NCBI RefSeq assembly: GCF_042679305.1
Contig: NZ_JBHTMP010000005.1
Coordinates: 135,826 to 199,825, forward strand
Source: Micromonospora_H sonneratiae
GTDB taxonomy: Bacteria > Actinomycetota > Actinomycetes > Mycobacteriales > Micromonosporaceae
Reading direction: 5' to 3'
DNA: 64,000 bases
Positions 53,103 to 62,255 of the stretch are shown here, piece after piece. The notes under the pieces were generated by a model. The model made no database searches and was not told the DNA's origin. It worked only from the letters and a program-made list of their open reading frames with translations. Positions within the stretch are counted from its first letter, which is position 1. Each line of letters opens with the position of its first letter. Made by a program: the position numbers and the translations under genes.

Positions 53103-53227
53103 GGTTCCCTCCTCAGCGGTGGGGTACGACCCGCACGTCGCGGACCGGCCACCGTCGGTTACATCGACGCTAATCCCCGGGTACGACAAAACCGCCGAGT
53201 GGCGACGAAAGTCGGAGGAATCCCGAT

Positions 53228-54625
53228 TCAGGACCGGGCCAGCCGGCGGAGCAGGGAGTCCGCCCCCAACGGGTAGGCACCGTGCCGCCGTACCCCGTCG
53301 GCGACCTCCCGGTCGGAGGAGATCACCACGATCGGTCGGCCACTCGGCTCGGCCCGGACCAGCCGGCGGATCAGGTCGTCGGCCGTCTCCCCCTTGCGGG
53401 AGAAGAGCACCCGTACGCCGCGCGGCGAAGGGGGCAGCCCGTGCATCCGTTCAGCCCCGTCGAACACCACGGTCACCTCGTCGCCGGTCTGCGCCGCGAT
53501 GCCACCGAGACCGGTGATGAGCCGCTTGCGCTGCTGCTCCAGGGACATCTCCCCGAATCCACGCTTGGTGACGTTGTAACCGTCCACCACCAGATGCGCC
53601 CGGGGCAGGGCCAGCAACTCATCGAGCCGGGCCGGGTCGTCGGTGTCCCGGGCCCGGGCGGAGGTCGCGGCGGCCGGCTGATCGACGTACGCGTCGGCGA
53701 CGAAGTCGGCGGGCAGCCGTTGCGCCGGATCGAGCGCCAGTTCCCGCCGCAGGCCGACCGCAGCTCGGCCGATCGTCTCCAGTAGCAACCAGATACGGGC
53801 GTCGCCGACCGACCGGGCCTCCTTGGCGCTGTGTCGGGCGACACCGGCGGCGGTCTCCGCCTCGGCGAGCTTGGCCCGCAGTCTCCGGAGCTCCGAGTCA
53901 TGATCGGCCGCAGCCCGGGCGGCGCGGCCCTTCTCGGTGGCCAGCATCTCGCTGGCCTTGCGCTCGCGGGCCTGGGTCTCCCGGAGGGTCCGGCCCAGGG
54001 CCCGGTTCTCCTCGCGCAGCTGGCCCAGCTCCTCCCTGACCCGGGCCAGTTCGTCACGCAGCTTGTCGGCCTCGACCTTCGCCACGGCCCGGTCGTGCTC
54101 GGCCCGGGCAACCCGCTGCTCGGCGCCCCGGACCAGTTCGGTGACCACGGCGCTGTCCACCTCGGCCTGCACCGCCGCGCCGGCCGCCTCGACCAGGTCC
54201 CGCCAGCCCGGTGGACGGACCAGGTAGGCGAGCGCGGCGACCTCGACCGGATCGGCAGCCGCCGGCGCCGTGCCCTCCACCACCGCCGCACCGAGCTCCC
54301 CGGCATCGGTGACGATCCGGCTGGCCACCCGCTGCCGGAAGAGCGGGTCACCGGAGAGCTGGGTGGCGATGGCGGCAGCGCCCAGGCGGGCCCGTCGGTT
54401 CGGTGCGAACTTGGCCACCCGACGCAACGGGGCGGGCACCTCGTCGGCCGGCAGGGCCGGCAGGGCCGTGGCGGTCAACGCGACGATCCGCTGCCGGACC
54501 GGCTCGGGCAGTGAGGGCTCGGTCGAGTCGGCGGAGTCGTCCACCGCCCCGTCCGTACCGCCGGTTGGGTCGGCGGCGACCGTCTCCTCGGGGAGGCGGT
54601 CGTCGGACGGTTCGGTAAGGGGCAT
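53228..54625 (-). CDS. NYN-domain (YacP-like) putative RNA-binding nuclease
   Basis: 465 residues. An N-terminal helical region (residues 30-160) precedes a long coiled coil (about 165-265: EHDRAVAKVEADKLRDELAR, LGQLREENRALGRTLRETQA). The NYN/PIN-like nuclease domain lies at about 335-465 with acidic sites LVVDGYNVTK, VVFDGAERM, SRKGETADDLI and VVISSDREVAD. Such YacP-like proteins are predicted RNases. ATG 54625 follows GGGAG. It is divergent from the exonuclease gene. Conserved in actinobacteria; substrate unknown. Confidence 0.85.
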   Translation of the reverse strand: MPLTEPSDDRLPEETVAADPTGGTDGAVDDSADSTEPSLPEPVRQRIVALTATALPALPADEVPAPLRRVAKFAPNRRARLGAAAIATQLSGDPLFRQRVASRIVTDAGELGAAVVEGTAPAAADPVEVAALAYLVRPPGWRDLVEAAGAAVQAEVDSAVVTELVRGAEQRVARAEHDRAVAKVEADKLRDELARVREELGQLREENRALGRTLRETQARERKASEMLATEKGRAARAAADHDSELRRLRAKLAEAETAAGVARHSAKEARSVGDARIWLLLETIGRAAVGLRRELALDPAQRLPADFVADAYVDQPAAATSARARDTDDPARLDELLALPRAHLVVDGYNVTKRGFGEMSLEQQRKRLITGLGGIAAQTGDEVTVVFDGAERMHGLPPSPRGVRVLFSRKGETADDLIRRLVRAEPSGRPIVVISSDREVADGVRRHGAYPLGADSLLRRLARS

Positions 54626-54740
54626 GTGTCAAGTCTCCCATCGCAAACAGGTCCGCCGCCTACTGACACAGATGATCTCACTGAGTTGATTGCCAGTCAC
54701 GCTCGGTGCCAGCTGGGGCTGGAGTGTCAGGCGGTGCTCG

Positions 54741-54746
54741 TACCCT
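54741..54746 (+). promoter_or_regulatory. -10 box for leaderless exonuclease gene
   Basis: TACCCT lies exactly 6 nt before GTG 54753; no Shine-Dalgarno sequence. Confidence 0.55.
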
Positions 54747-54752
54747 GCCGTC

Positions 54753-56513
54753 GTGGCTCAACCCGGATATGTCCAGGAACCCCTCGACGGACTGCTGCTC
54801 AGCGGCGAGACCACCGGCCCGGCCGACTCGCTGCCGCTGCACCGGACCACGTTCGTGGTGGTCGACCTCGAGACCACCGGGGGCGCTCCGGACAGCGGCG
54901 GCATCACCGAGATCGGCGCGGTCAAGGTACGCGGTGGTGAGCAGTTGGGCGTCCTCGCCACCCTGGTCAACCCGGGCGAGCCGATCCCGCCGTTCATCAC
55001 CGTGCTGACCGGCATCACCCAGGCGATGCTCGCCCCCGCCCCACGGATCGAAGCGGTGCTGCCCAGCTTCCTGGAGTTCCTCCGGGGCGCGGTCCTGGTC
55101 GCCCACAACGCCCCGTACGACGTGGGTTTCCTCAAGGCGGCCTGTGCCCGGCACGGATACCAGTGGCCCGGTCCCCGGGTGCTGGACACCGTCGCACTGG
55201 CCCGGCGGGTGCTGACCCGCGACGAGGTCCCGAACCACAAGCTGGCCACCCTCGCCAGTTTCTTCCGCACGTCCTGCCAGCCCACCCACCGGGCGCTCGA
55301 CGACGCCCAGGCGACCGTCGACGTGCTGCACGGCCTGATCGCCCGGCTCGGCGGCCACGGGGTGCAGACCCTCGGCGACATGATCGAGTTTGCCAGGGCG
55401 GTCACCCCGACCCAGCGGCGCAAGCGGCACCTGGCCGACGGGCTGCCCCGGGTGCCGGGGGTCTACATCTTCCGGGCCGCCGACGACCGCCCCCTCTACG
55501 TCGGCACCTCCGGCAACGTCGCCACCCGGGTCCGCAGCTACTTCACCGCCGCCGAGAAGCGGGCCCGGATCTCGGAGATGCTGGCGGCAGCCGAGCGGGT
55601 GGAGGCGATCGAGTGCGCGCACGCCCTGGAGGCCGAGGTACGGGAGCTGCGGCTGATCGCCGCGCATGCCCCGCCGTACAACCGGCGCTCGAAGTACCCC
55701 GATCGCGCGGTGTGGCTGAAGCTGACGAACGAGGCGTACCCGAGACTGTCGGTGGTTCAGGCGCTCGGCCCGGACGACGCCACCTACCTCGGACCGTTCT
55801 CCTCACGCCGTACGGCCGAACTGGCCTCGGCCGGGATCCACGACGCGGTGCCGCTGCGCCAGTGCACGCATCGACTCTCCACCCGCACCACGATGCCGTC
55901 CTGCGCCCTGGCCGAACTCGGGCGCTGCCCGGCCCCCTGTGAGCACCGAATCTCGACGGCGGACTACGAACAGCAGGCGGTCGCGCCGTTGCGCACCGCC
56001 ACCACCGGTGACCCGCAGGTGATGGTCGACGCGCTGTTGGCCCGGATCGAGTCGCTGGCCGCCGATCAGCGCTACGAGGAGGCAGCGGTCGTACGCGGTC
56101 GGCTGGCCGCGCTGCTGCGGGCCACCGTACGGATGCAGCGGCTGACCGGATTGACCCGGATCGCCGAACTGGCCGCCGCCCGACGGCGCGAGGACGGCGG
56201 GTGGGACCTCGCCATCGTCAGACACGGCCGGCTGGCCGGCGCGGGTGCCGCTCCCCCGGGGGTCGACCCCCGACCGGTCCTCGACCTCGTCCGCGCCACC
56301 GCCGAGACGGTCCTGCCCGGTCACGGACCGGTGCCCAACGCCTCGGCCGAGGAGTCCGAACGCATCCTGTCCTGGCTGGAACGACCCGAGACCCGCCTGG
56401 TCCACACTTCGACCGGTTGGGCCTCGCCGGTCAGAGGAGCGGCTCGATTCCGCGACCTGCTGGCCAAGGCCGAGGCGACACTGCCGACACAACTCTCAAC
56501 CGAAAGCGCATAA
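54753..56513 (+). CDS. DEDDh 3'-5' exonuclease fused to a UvrC/Cho-like GIY-YIG nuclease
   Basis: 586 residues. The DnaQ-type exonuclease (30-200) has VVDLETTGG (DxE), VAHNAPYDVGF (Asp) and HRALDDAQATVDVLHG (His/Asp): the full DEDDh set. The GIY-YIG domain (235-330) has GVYIFRAADDRPLYVGTSGN, an Arg, and the metal Glu in LEAEVRELR. A C-terminal UvrC-like region carries a short Cys cluster (CALAELGRCPAPC). It matches M. tuberculosis Rv2191 in type and neighbourhood. Predicted role is DNA repair. GTG 54753 is favoured by the leaderless -10 box. Confidence 0.9.
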   Translation: MAQPGYVQEPLDGLLLSGETTGPADSLPLHRTTFVVVDLETTGGAPDSGGITEIGAVKVRGGEQLGVLATLVNPGEPIPPFITVLTGITQAMLAPAPRIEAVLPSFLEFLRGAVLVAHNAPYDVGFLKAACARHGYQWPGPRVLDTVALARRVLTRDEVPNHKLATLASFFRTSCQPTHRALDDAQATVDVLHGLIARLGGHGVQTLGDMIEFARAVTPTQRRKRHLADGLPRVPGVYIFRAADDRPLYVGTSGNVATRVRSYFTAAEKRARISEMLAAAERVEAIECAHALEAEVRELRLIAAHAPPYNRRSKYPDRAVWLKLTNEAYPRLSVVQALGPDDATYLGPFSSRRTAELASAGIHDAVPLRQCTHRLSTRTTMPSCALAELGRCPAPCEHRISTADYEQQAVAPLRTATTGDPQVMVDALLARIESLAADQRYEEAAVVRGRLAALLRATVRMQRLTGLTRIAELAAARRREDGGWDLAIVRHGRLAGAGAAPPGVDPRPVLDLVRATAETVLPGHGPVPNASAEESERILSWLERPETRLVHTSTGWASPVRGAARFRDLLAKAEATLPTQLSTESA

Positions 56514-56637
56514 GCATATGGCCGATCGGATAACGTCGACTCACATAGGCTGTTAAGGAAGTGCAGTCCTGCCCGTTTCGTGGCCTGCTTCCGCCCGCCT
56601 GTCCGACGGCGCGGAGCTGGGTGAGGAGGTATTTCGC

Positions 56638-58428
56638 GTGGACCTCGACGCCGGCCACGGGGCCGCACTGGGGGGCGCCCGGCTGACAAAGCCGACCGAG
56701 ATCCCGCTGGCCCGACGCCTGCGTACGCTGCTGTCCCGCCCGCCCGCCCAGCACGACCCGGTCACCCAACTGGTCCGTACCCACCGGGACATCCACTCCG
56801 GCGCCGACACCGCAGCGTTACGACGCGGTTACACCATCGCCGAGAGCATGCACCAGGGGCAGTTCCGCAAGAGTGGTGAGCCCTACATCACCCATCCCCT
56901 GGCGGTGGCCCAGATCTGCGCCGACCTGGGCATGGACACCACCACCCTGGTCGCCGCGCTGCTGCACGACACAGTGGAGGACACCCACTACACCCTCCAG
57001 GCCCTCGACGCGGACTTCGGACCCGAGGTGGCCCACCTGGTCGACGGCGTCACCAAGTTCGACAAGGCGTTCTACGGCAAGGCCGCCGAAGCGGAGACGA
57101 TCCGCAAAATGATCATCGCGGCCGGCAAGGACGTCCGGGTGCTGATCATCAAGCTGGCTGACCGGCTGCACAACATGCGTACCCTCGGTGTCCGGTCGCC
57201 CGCTTCCCGTGCCCGCATCGCCCGCGCCACGCAGGAGGTCCTGGTGCCGCTCTGCGACCGGCTCGGCATCCAGGCGCTCAAGCGCGAACTCGACGACGTG
57301 GTACTCGAGCATCTGGAGCCCGAGGAGTACGCGCGGATCGACGACCACGTCCGGCACCGCCCGCACTGGGACGGTTACCTCCAGACCGTGGTACGCCGGA
57401 CCGAGGTCGCGCTACGGCGGAACAAGGTCGACGCCTCCGTCGCACCCCGCCCCCGGCACTACTACTCCATCTGGAAGGACACCGTCGCCGGTCAGCACTC
57501 CGAGCCCTTCGACCTGCCACGGATCGCGATCGTCGTCGACGGGCCGGAGACCGACTGTTACGCCGCTCTGGGTGCCGTACACACGCTCTGGCGTCCGGTG
57601 CCGGGCCGGTTCAAGGACTTCATCGCCGCTCCCAAGAACAACCTCTACCGTTCCCTGCACACCAGCGTCATCGGCCCGAACAACCGGACCGTCGAGGTGC
57701 TCATCCGCACCGTCGCGATGCACCGACTGGCCGAGTACGGCGTCGCCGCCGAGTTCCGCTTCCCGCAGCAGAACTCCCCCGCCGACGCCCGCAGGGAGCA
57801 GCTCGCCTGGCTCCGTCGGGTGCTCGACTGGGAGCCGACGACCGCCGACCCGGCACAGTTCCTCCAGTCGCTGCGCTGCGACCTCGCCGAGTCCCAGATC
57901 CAGGTCTTCGCGGAAGGGCGCCAGATCGTGCTACCGGCGGGTTCGACTCCGGTCGACCTGGCCTACGAGCTGAGCACCGAACGTGGCGACCACTGCCTCG
58001 CCGCAAAGATCAACGGTCGACTCGCACCGCTCTCCTCCGAACTGGAGGAGGGGGACGTCGTGGAGATCTTCACCGAGGCCGACGGGCACACCGAGTTCGA
58101 CGCCCAGGTCGCGCCGCCGGGACCACGCCGGGAATGGCTCAGCTTCGTCAAGTCGCCGCACGCCCAGATGCAGATCAACCGGTGGTTCGCCGAGCACCAG
58201 GAGCCGGGCATCTCGATCACCGACAAGGTACGGCTGGGCCGGTCCACGATCGGGCTCGCCCTGCGTAAACACCACCGGGGACTGGCCAACGACACGCCAC
58301 TGCGGCAACTGGCGGAGGAACTGGGCTATCCCGACCTGGAAACGATGCTGGTCGCGGTCTTCGACCGGGTGATCGAGCCGGATTCGGTGGTCGAGCAACT
58401 CATCGCCCGGGTTGACCAGCGCCATTAG
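56638..58428 (+). CDS. Rel/SpoT-family protein with altered synthetase domain, no ACT domain
   Basis: 596 residues against about 750-800 for full actinobacterial Rel. The HD hydrolase domain is intact (HPLAVAQICADLGMDTTTLV, HDTVEDTHY, ADRLHNMRTL). The synthetase domain departs from consensus: RPRHYYSIWKD replaces RPKHxYSIxxKM and VEVLIRT replaces VExQIRT. The TGS domain follows (IQVFAEGRQIVLPAGSTPVD) and a helical end, with no zinc-finger or ACT region. Probably a second paralogue acting mainly as a (p)ppGpp hydrolase. GTG 56638 follows GAGGAGG. Confidence 0.85.
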   Translation: MDLDAGHGAALGGARLTKPTEIPLARRLRTLLSRPPAQHDPVTQLVRTHRDIHSGADTAALRRGYTIAESMHQGQFRKSGEPYITHPLAVAQICADLGMDTTTLVAALLHDTVEDTHYTLQALDADFGPEVAHLVDGVTKFDKAFYGKAAEAETIRKMIIAAGKDVRVLIIKLADRLHNMRTLGVRSPASRARIARATQEVLVPLCDRLGIQALKRELDDVVLEHLEPEEYARIDDHVRHRPHWDGYLQTVVRRTEVALRRNKVDASVAPRPRHYYSIWKDTVAGQHSEPFDLPRIAIVVDGPETDCYAALGAVHTLWRPVPGRFKDFIAAPKNNLYRSLHTSVIGPNNRTVEVLIRTVAMHRLAEYGVAAEFRFPQQNSPADARREQLAWLRRVLDWEPTTADPAQFLQSLRCDLAESQIQVFAEGRQIVLPAGSTPVDLAYELSTERGDHCLAAKINGRLAPLSSELEEGDVVEIFTEADGHTEFDAQVAPPGPRREWLSFVKSPHAQMQINRWFAEHQEPGISITDKVRLGRSTIGLALRKHHRGLANDTPLRQLAEELGYPDLETMLVAVFDRVIEPDSVVEQLIARVDQRH

Positions 58429-58470
58429 CCCGCCGACGCCCCAGCTTCCGCCCACCCGTCCACCGACCTC

Positions 58471-58476
58471 TAGCCT
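58471..58476 (+). promoter_or_regulatory. -10 box for leaderless NUDIX gene
   Basis: TAGCCT lies 6 nt before GTG 58483; no Shine-Dalgarno sequence. Confidence 0.55.
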
Positions 58477-58482
58477 GGCCTC

Positions 58483-59019
58483 GTGATCATTCGCCGCTCG
58501 TCCGTCCGCGCCATCGTGTACGGCACCTTCTACCGGCTGCCGGTCCGCGTACGGCGGCGGCTGGTCCGACTCGTCGTGCCGAAGTACATCGTGGGCGCGG
58601 TGACCCTGGTCTTCGACAGCGAGGCGGAGGCACCGGGTCGGTTGCTGATGCTGCGCCAGCCGACCGGTCCGGGCTGGGGGCTCCCCGCCGGTCTGCTCAA
58701 CCGCGGCGAGGCCCCGATCGACGGCGCGGCCCGGGAACTGCGGGAGGAGACCGGAATCGCGTTGTCCCCCGAGGACCTGCGACCGGCCGTACCGAATGCC
58801 GTGGTGCACGCCAAGGGCTGGGTGGACATGGTGTTCGAGGCGCGGGTACCGGCCTCGACCACCGAACTCGTGGTGGACGGCGCCGAGGTGTACGAAGCGG
58901 CCTGGCACCCGTTGACTGACCTGCCCCGCCTGACCCGGGCGACCGGGGTGCTGCTGGGCATCTACGGCATCGGTCCACGAGCCGAGCAGCAGCAGTCCAC
59001 CACCCGCCCCGATGCCTGA
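58483..59019 (+). CDS. NUDIX hydrolase
   Basis: 178 residues. A basic N-terminal helix (RLPVRVRRRLVRLVVPKY) may contact membrane or nucleic acid. The NUDIX box GLLNRGEAPIDGAARELREE followed by TGI fits Gx5Ex7REUxEExGU, so metal-dependent pyrophosphohydrolase activity is expected. Specificity is not visible. It is followed after 12 bp by the nucleotidyltransferase gene and preceded by the Rel paralogue. A link to nucleotide or sugar-nucleotide turnover is plausible. Confidence 0.9.
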   Translation: MIIRRSSVRAIVYGTFYRLPVRVRRRLVRLVVPKYIVGAVTLVFDSEAEAPGRLLMLRQPTGPGWGLPAGLLNRGEAPIDGAARELREETGIALSPEDLRPAVPNAVVHAKGWVDMVFEARVPASTTELVVDGAEVYEAAWHPLTDLPRLTRATGVLLGIYGIGPRAEQQQSTTRPDA

Positions 59020-59031
59020 GGAATCGGATTC

Positions 59032-59904
59032 ATGACCGGGTCCACAGCACCGATAAGCGACCGTCCGGACCGGGTCTGCGCCGTGGTGCTGGCCGCCGGT
59101 GAGGGCAGCCGACTACGCCCACTGACCACCCACCTGCCCAAGGCGCTGTGTCCGGTGGGCAACGTCCCGTTGCTGGACCGGGTACTGGCCCGGACGGCGG
59201 CGCTCGGCTTCGCCGGTCCGGACTCGGTTGCGGTCAACGCCTGCTACCTGGGTGAGCAGGTCGCCGAGCACGTCGGCGGGCGGGGGCACCTGTCGGTGGA
59301 GCCCGCTCTGCTCGGCACCGCTGGCGGGCTGGCCAACCTACGGGACTGGATCGACGGTCGCGGGGTGCTGGTCGGCAACGCCGACGGATACCTGGCGGAC
59401 CCGCAGGCACCACCGGGACCGGACATCGCCGCGCTGCTGGCCGACTGGGACGGTCGGACCGTACGGCTGCTCGGTCAACCGATCCACGGCCCGGACGAAC
59501 CCGGCAGCTTCAGCGGCCACCGGTTCGCCGGCTGGTCCCTGCTGCCGTGGCGCTGGATCCGGGACCTGCCGGTAACCCACTCGGACCTGGTCCGAGCGGT
59601 CTGGCGGCCGGCGGAGGCGGCGGGCGAACTGACCGTGGTCAGCTTCACCGGCACGTACCTCGACACCGGCACACCGGCCGACTATCTGGCCGCGAACCTG
59701 CATGCCGCCGGCGGCGGCAACCTGATCCATCCCACCGCGACCGTCACCGGGACCTGTCACCAGTCGGTGGTCGGTGCTGGCGCGGTGGTGGACGGTACGA
59801 TCACCCGCTCCGTCGTATGGCCCGGTGGAATGGTGACCGGGGGCCAGCAACTGACCGAGGCGATCCGGGTGGGCCGGGACCTGACCCTGACGACCAACGG
59901 CTGA
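59032..59904 (+). CDS. Sugar-1-phosphate nucleotidyltransferase-like protein
   Basis: 290 residues. The N-terminal nucleotidyltransferase fold has VVLAAGEGSRLRPLTTHLPK (GxGxRxxPxT...PK) and the NxD metal motif in LVGNADGYLA, with LLGTAGGLANL between. It ends with a short left-handed beta-helix-like stretch (HPTATVTGTCHQSVVGAGAV). It resembles mannose-1-phosphate guanylyltransferases or glucose-1-phosphate thymidylyltransferases; the sugar and base are not determined. ATG 59032 follows GAGGAA. Coupled to the NUDIX gene. Its last codons form the first unit of a 20-bp tandem repeat. Confidence 0.85.
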   Translation: MTGSTAPISDRPDRVCAVVLAAGEGSRLRPLTTHLPKALCPVGNVPLLDRVLARTAALGFAGPDSVAVNACYLGEQVAEHVGGRGHLSVEPALLGTAGGLANLRDWIDGRGVLVGNADGYLADPQAPPGPDIAALLADWDGRTVRLLGQPIHGPDEPGSFSGHRFAGWSLLPWRWIRDLPVTHSDLVRAVWRPAEAAGELTVVSFTGTYLDTGTPADYLAANLHAAGGGNLIHPTATVTGTCHQSVVGAGAVVDGTITRSVVWPGGMVTGGQQLTEAIRVGRDLTLTTNG

Positions 59905-60020
59905 CCCCGGCAACCAACGGCTGACCGTGGCGACCAACGGCTGACCGTGGCGACCAACGGCTGACCTTGCCGATCGGCGGCTGCCCCTGTCGCCCACCGA
60001 CTGATCGTGCCGACCAACGA
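59891..60020. repeat. 20-bp minisatellite running out of a stop codon
   Basis: cgaccaacggctgaccgtgg-type units start at 59891, 59911, 59931, 59951, 59971, 59991 and a last partial at 60011. Copies 1-4 are nearly identical and later ones decay. The first unit includes the end and TGA of the nucleotidyltransferase gene. Confidence 0.85.
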
Positions 60021-60146
60021 CCGGTACCCGGTAGCCGGCCCGGCTACCGGGGCGACCATCTAGCATGAGCCACGACGCGCGTAGGCAGGGCCCGGTGAAC
60101 GCCAGGAGCGAGCGGACCCGCCGAGCCACGATTGGAGAACCCCACT

Positions 60147-60434
60147 GTGATCACCGCGATCGTCCTGATCGACTGCGCCACCGACTCGATCCCCGAGGTG
60201 GCCGAGGCGCTGGCCGCTCTGCCCGGGGTCAGCGAGGTCTATTCGGTGGCCGGACACGTCGACCTGATCGCGATGATCCGGGTCCGCGAGTTCGACCAGA
60301 TCGCCGAGGTGATCGCCGGTCGTATCTCCAAGGTGCCGGGCGTGCTCAACACCGAGTCGCACATCGCCTTCCGGGCGTACTCGCAGCACGACTTGGAGGA
60401 GGCGTTCGCGATCGGGCTGGCCAACGCCGACTGA
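60147..60434 (+). CDS. Stand-alone Lrp/AsnC ligand-binding (RAM) domain protein
   Basis: 95 residues. The whole protein is a RAM/SAM-type effector domain (VITAIVLIDCATDSIPEVAE, LPGVSEVYSVAGHVDLIAMI, RISKVPGVLNTESHIAF) with no DNA-binding HTH. Small proteins like this bind amino acids and oligomerise, and may modulate full-length Lrp regulators. GTG 60147 lies 7 nt behind GGAGAA. Separated by 32 bp from the alpha/beta-hydrolase gene. Confidence 0.9.
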   Translation: MITAIVLIDCATDSIPEVAEALAALPGVSEVYSVAGHVDLIAMIRVREFDQIAEVIAGRISKVPGVLNTESHIAFRAYSQHDLEEAFAIGLANAD

Positions 60435-60454
60435 GTCGGTCCCGGCGCCGCACG

Positions 60455-60460
60455 TACCCT
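60455..60460 (+). promoter_or_regulatory. -10 box for leaderless hydrolase gene
   Basis: TACCCT lies 6 nt before GTG 60467; no Shine-Dalgarno sequence. Same arrangement as at 54741. Confidence 0.55.
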
Positions 60461-60466
60461 GTACGG

Positions 60467-61345
60467 GTGGATGTTACTGAGGAGTACGAGCAGGAGTTCG
60501 TCGACGTCGACGGCGGCCGGCTCGGGATTCAGCTCTACCCGGAACCGGAGAACGTGACCGGCGCGCCGGTCGTGGTGATCTGCCCGGCGATGGGGGTCCG
60601 GGCCCGCTACTACCGACCGTTCGCGGCTGCCCTGCGCTCGGCCGGGCTCGCCGTCGTGGTGGCCGACCTGCGGGGCACCGGTGTCAGCACGCCACGGCCG
60701 AGCCGGGCCGACCGGTACGGCTACGCCGAACTGGCGAGCGACGTCGGCTCGGTGCTGGACAGCCTCAAGTCACGTACGGATGGACGTACCCGCCTGCTGC
60801 TGGGGCACTCGCTGGGCGGCCAGGCCGCACTGCTGCACCTCGCCCTGGGGCGCAAGGACACCGTGGATGGTCTGGCCCTGGTGGCGTCCGGCATGCCCTA
60901 CTGGCGTGCCTACTCCGACGTGCGACGTTACGGGGTGCTGCCGTACAGCCAGGGAATCGCGGCCGTCTCGGCAGTGCTGGGGGTATGGCCAGGCTGGGGA
61001 TTCGGTGGGCGGCAGGCGCGGGGCGTGATCCGGGACTGGGCGTACACCGCGCGAACCGGCCGGTTCCCGATGCTCGACGGAGTCGACCCGGAGGCGGCCC
61101 TGCGCTCCGTACGCACACCCGTCCTCGCCGTGAGCGTCGACCAGGACCAGTTCACGCCACACGAGACGCTCGACCACCTGTGCGGCAAGCTGACCGACGC
61201 GTCCATACAGCGCGAGCGGTACACCACGGCGCAGGCCGGCGGCCCCCTCGACCATTTCACCTGGGTACGAGCTTCCGGTCCGCTCGCCGCCCAAGTCGCG
61301 AGGTTCGCCACCGGCCTACCGGCCGCTAGTCAGCGGATCAGCTGA
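60467..61345 (+). CDS. Alpha/beta-hydrolase (serine hydrolase)
   Basis: 292 residues. The complete triad is visible: nucleophile elbow LLGHSLGGQAALLHLALG (Ser near residue 114), Asp in VSVDQDQFTPHE, His in PLDHFTW. An N-terminal strand region (VDVDGGRLGIQLYPE) and RGTGVSTPRP loop follow the usual pattern for monoacylglycerol-lipase-like cytosolic esterases. Substrate unknown. Its stop overlaps head-on with that of the DUF4142 gene in the palindrome tcagctga. Unlike the hydrolase at 7841, this one keeps its serine. Confidence 0.88.
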   Translation: MDVTEEYEQEFVDVDGGRLGIQLYPEPENVTGAPVVVICPAMGVRARYYRPFAAALRSAGLAVVVADLRGTGVSTPRPSRADRYGYAELASDVGSVLDSLKSRTDGRTRLLLGHSLGGQAALLHLALGRKDTVDGLALVASGMPYWRAYSDVRRYGVLPYSQGIAAVSAVLGVWPGWGFGGRQARGVIRDWAYTARTGRFPMLDGVDPEAALRSVRTPVLAVSVDQDQFTPHETLDHLCGKLTDASIQRERYTTAQAGGPLDHFTWVRASGPLAAQVARFATGLPAASQRIS

Positions 61346-62075
61346 CCGCCGGTCCGGGTGCTGTCACCGTCCCGGTCGGCCCCGGCGTCTCCGGGGTTCC
61401 GGTCGGACCCGGTGTGCCCGTGTTTCCCGGTCCGGTGTTGGTCGGGCCCGGAGTACCCGGACTCGAGGTTCCCGGCCTCGGCGTACCCGGGGTCGGGCTG
61501 CCCGATGCGCTCGGGCCGGGCGTGCCCGGCACCGTCACACCAAGCCGTTGAGCCAGCGCGACGAGTGCCTCGTGATGCGCCTGGATCACCGGCAGTGCGT
61601 CCTGCGCCACCTGTTTCACCGTGGTGTCCGCGCCCTGGGAGATCTCAGACTGGATCAACTGCATGGCCTGGGCATGCATCGTCAGCTCGGACGAGACCCA
61701 CTGCGTGTCGAACGTGCTGCCGCTGACCCCCCGCAACTGTTTCAGGACGGCCTGTTGGTCGGCGTTAGGGGCGTTTGGCAGGCTCACCCCCACCGACTTG
61801 GCGGTGTTCTGCACCGTCTGATCCAGCTGGGTGTGGTCCGTTACGAACCGGGCCCCCAGGTCCTTGACCTGCTGGTTGTTGCCCTTCTGCTGGGCCAGGT
61901 TACCGGCGGCGATCTCCGTCAGGTTCACCTGGTGGATCGCCTGTAGGAACTGTTTGTCCTGGCTCGACGGCGCAACCGCGCCGCGCTCCACGGTGGCACT
62001 GTGTGCCGCCGAGGCCGGTGCCAGGCTCAACACCAGCAGCCCGGCTATTGTCGCCAGGCGTTTGACCCCCGACAT
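61338..62075 (-). CDS. Secreted DUF4142 protein with Pro/Gly/Thr-rich tail
   Basis: 245 residues. Signal peptide (MSGVKRLATIAGLLVLSLAP...ASA). Residues 35-180 match DUF4142, a four-helix ferritin-like bundle (QDKQFLQAIHQVNLTEIAAG, LGARFVTDHTQLDQTV, LPVIQAHHEALVALAQRLGV). The tail is a GTPGPT-type low-complexity stretch, perhaps spanning the cell wall. ATG 62075 follows GGGGGG. Function of the family is unknown; metal or stress roles are speculation. Confidence 0.87.
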   Translation of the reverse strand: MSGVKRLATIAGLLVLSLAPASAAHSATVERGAVAPSSQDKQFLQAIHQVNLTEIAAGNLAQQKGNNQQVKDLGARFVTDHTQLDQTVQNTAKSVGVSLPNAPNADQQAVLKQLRGVSGSTFDTQWVSSELTMHAQAMQLIQSEISQGADTTVKQVAQDALPVIQAHHEALVALAQRLGVTVPGTPGPSASGSPTPGTPRPGTSSPGTPGPTNTGPGNTGTPGPTGTPETPGPTGTVTAPGPAVS

Positions 62076-62255
62076 TTCGATCCCCCCTCGAATCGTTGAA
62101 CCTCGGGCGTACCCACGTGTTAGGCATCCACGCGGGTTATCCCCGGAAGGTCCTGAGGGAACCGCCGCTTCGCAGGCGTCCGTACCCAAAATGACGATAT
62201 GAGAGGTCTCGACCTTTTCGCGCCAGAGCGGGAGGTAGGGCGGGAAGTGGTCGGG

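Noticed and set aside
59891..60020. Possible CRISPR array
   Set aside because: The 20-bp units are directly abutting with no unique spacers, so it is a minisatellite.
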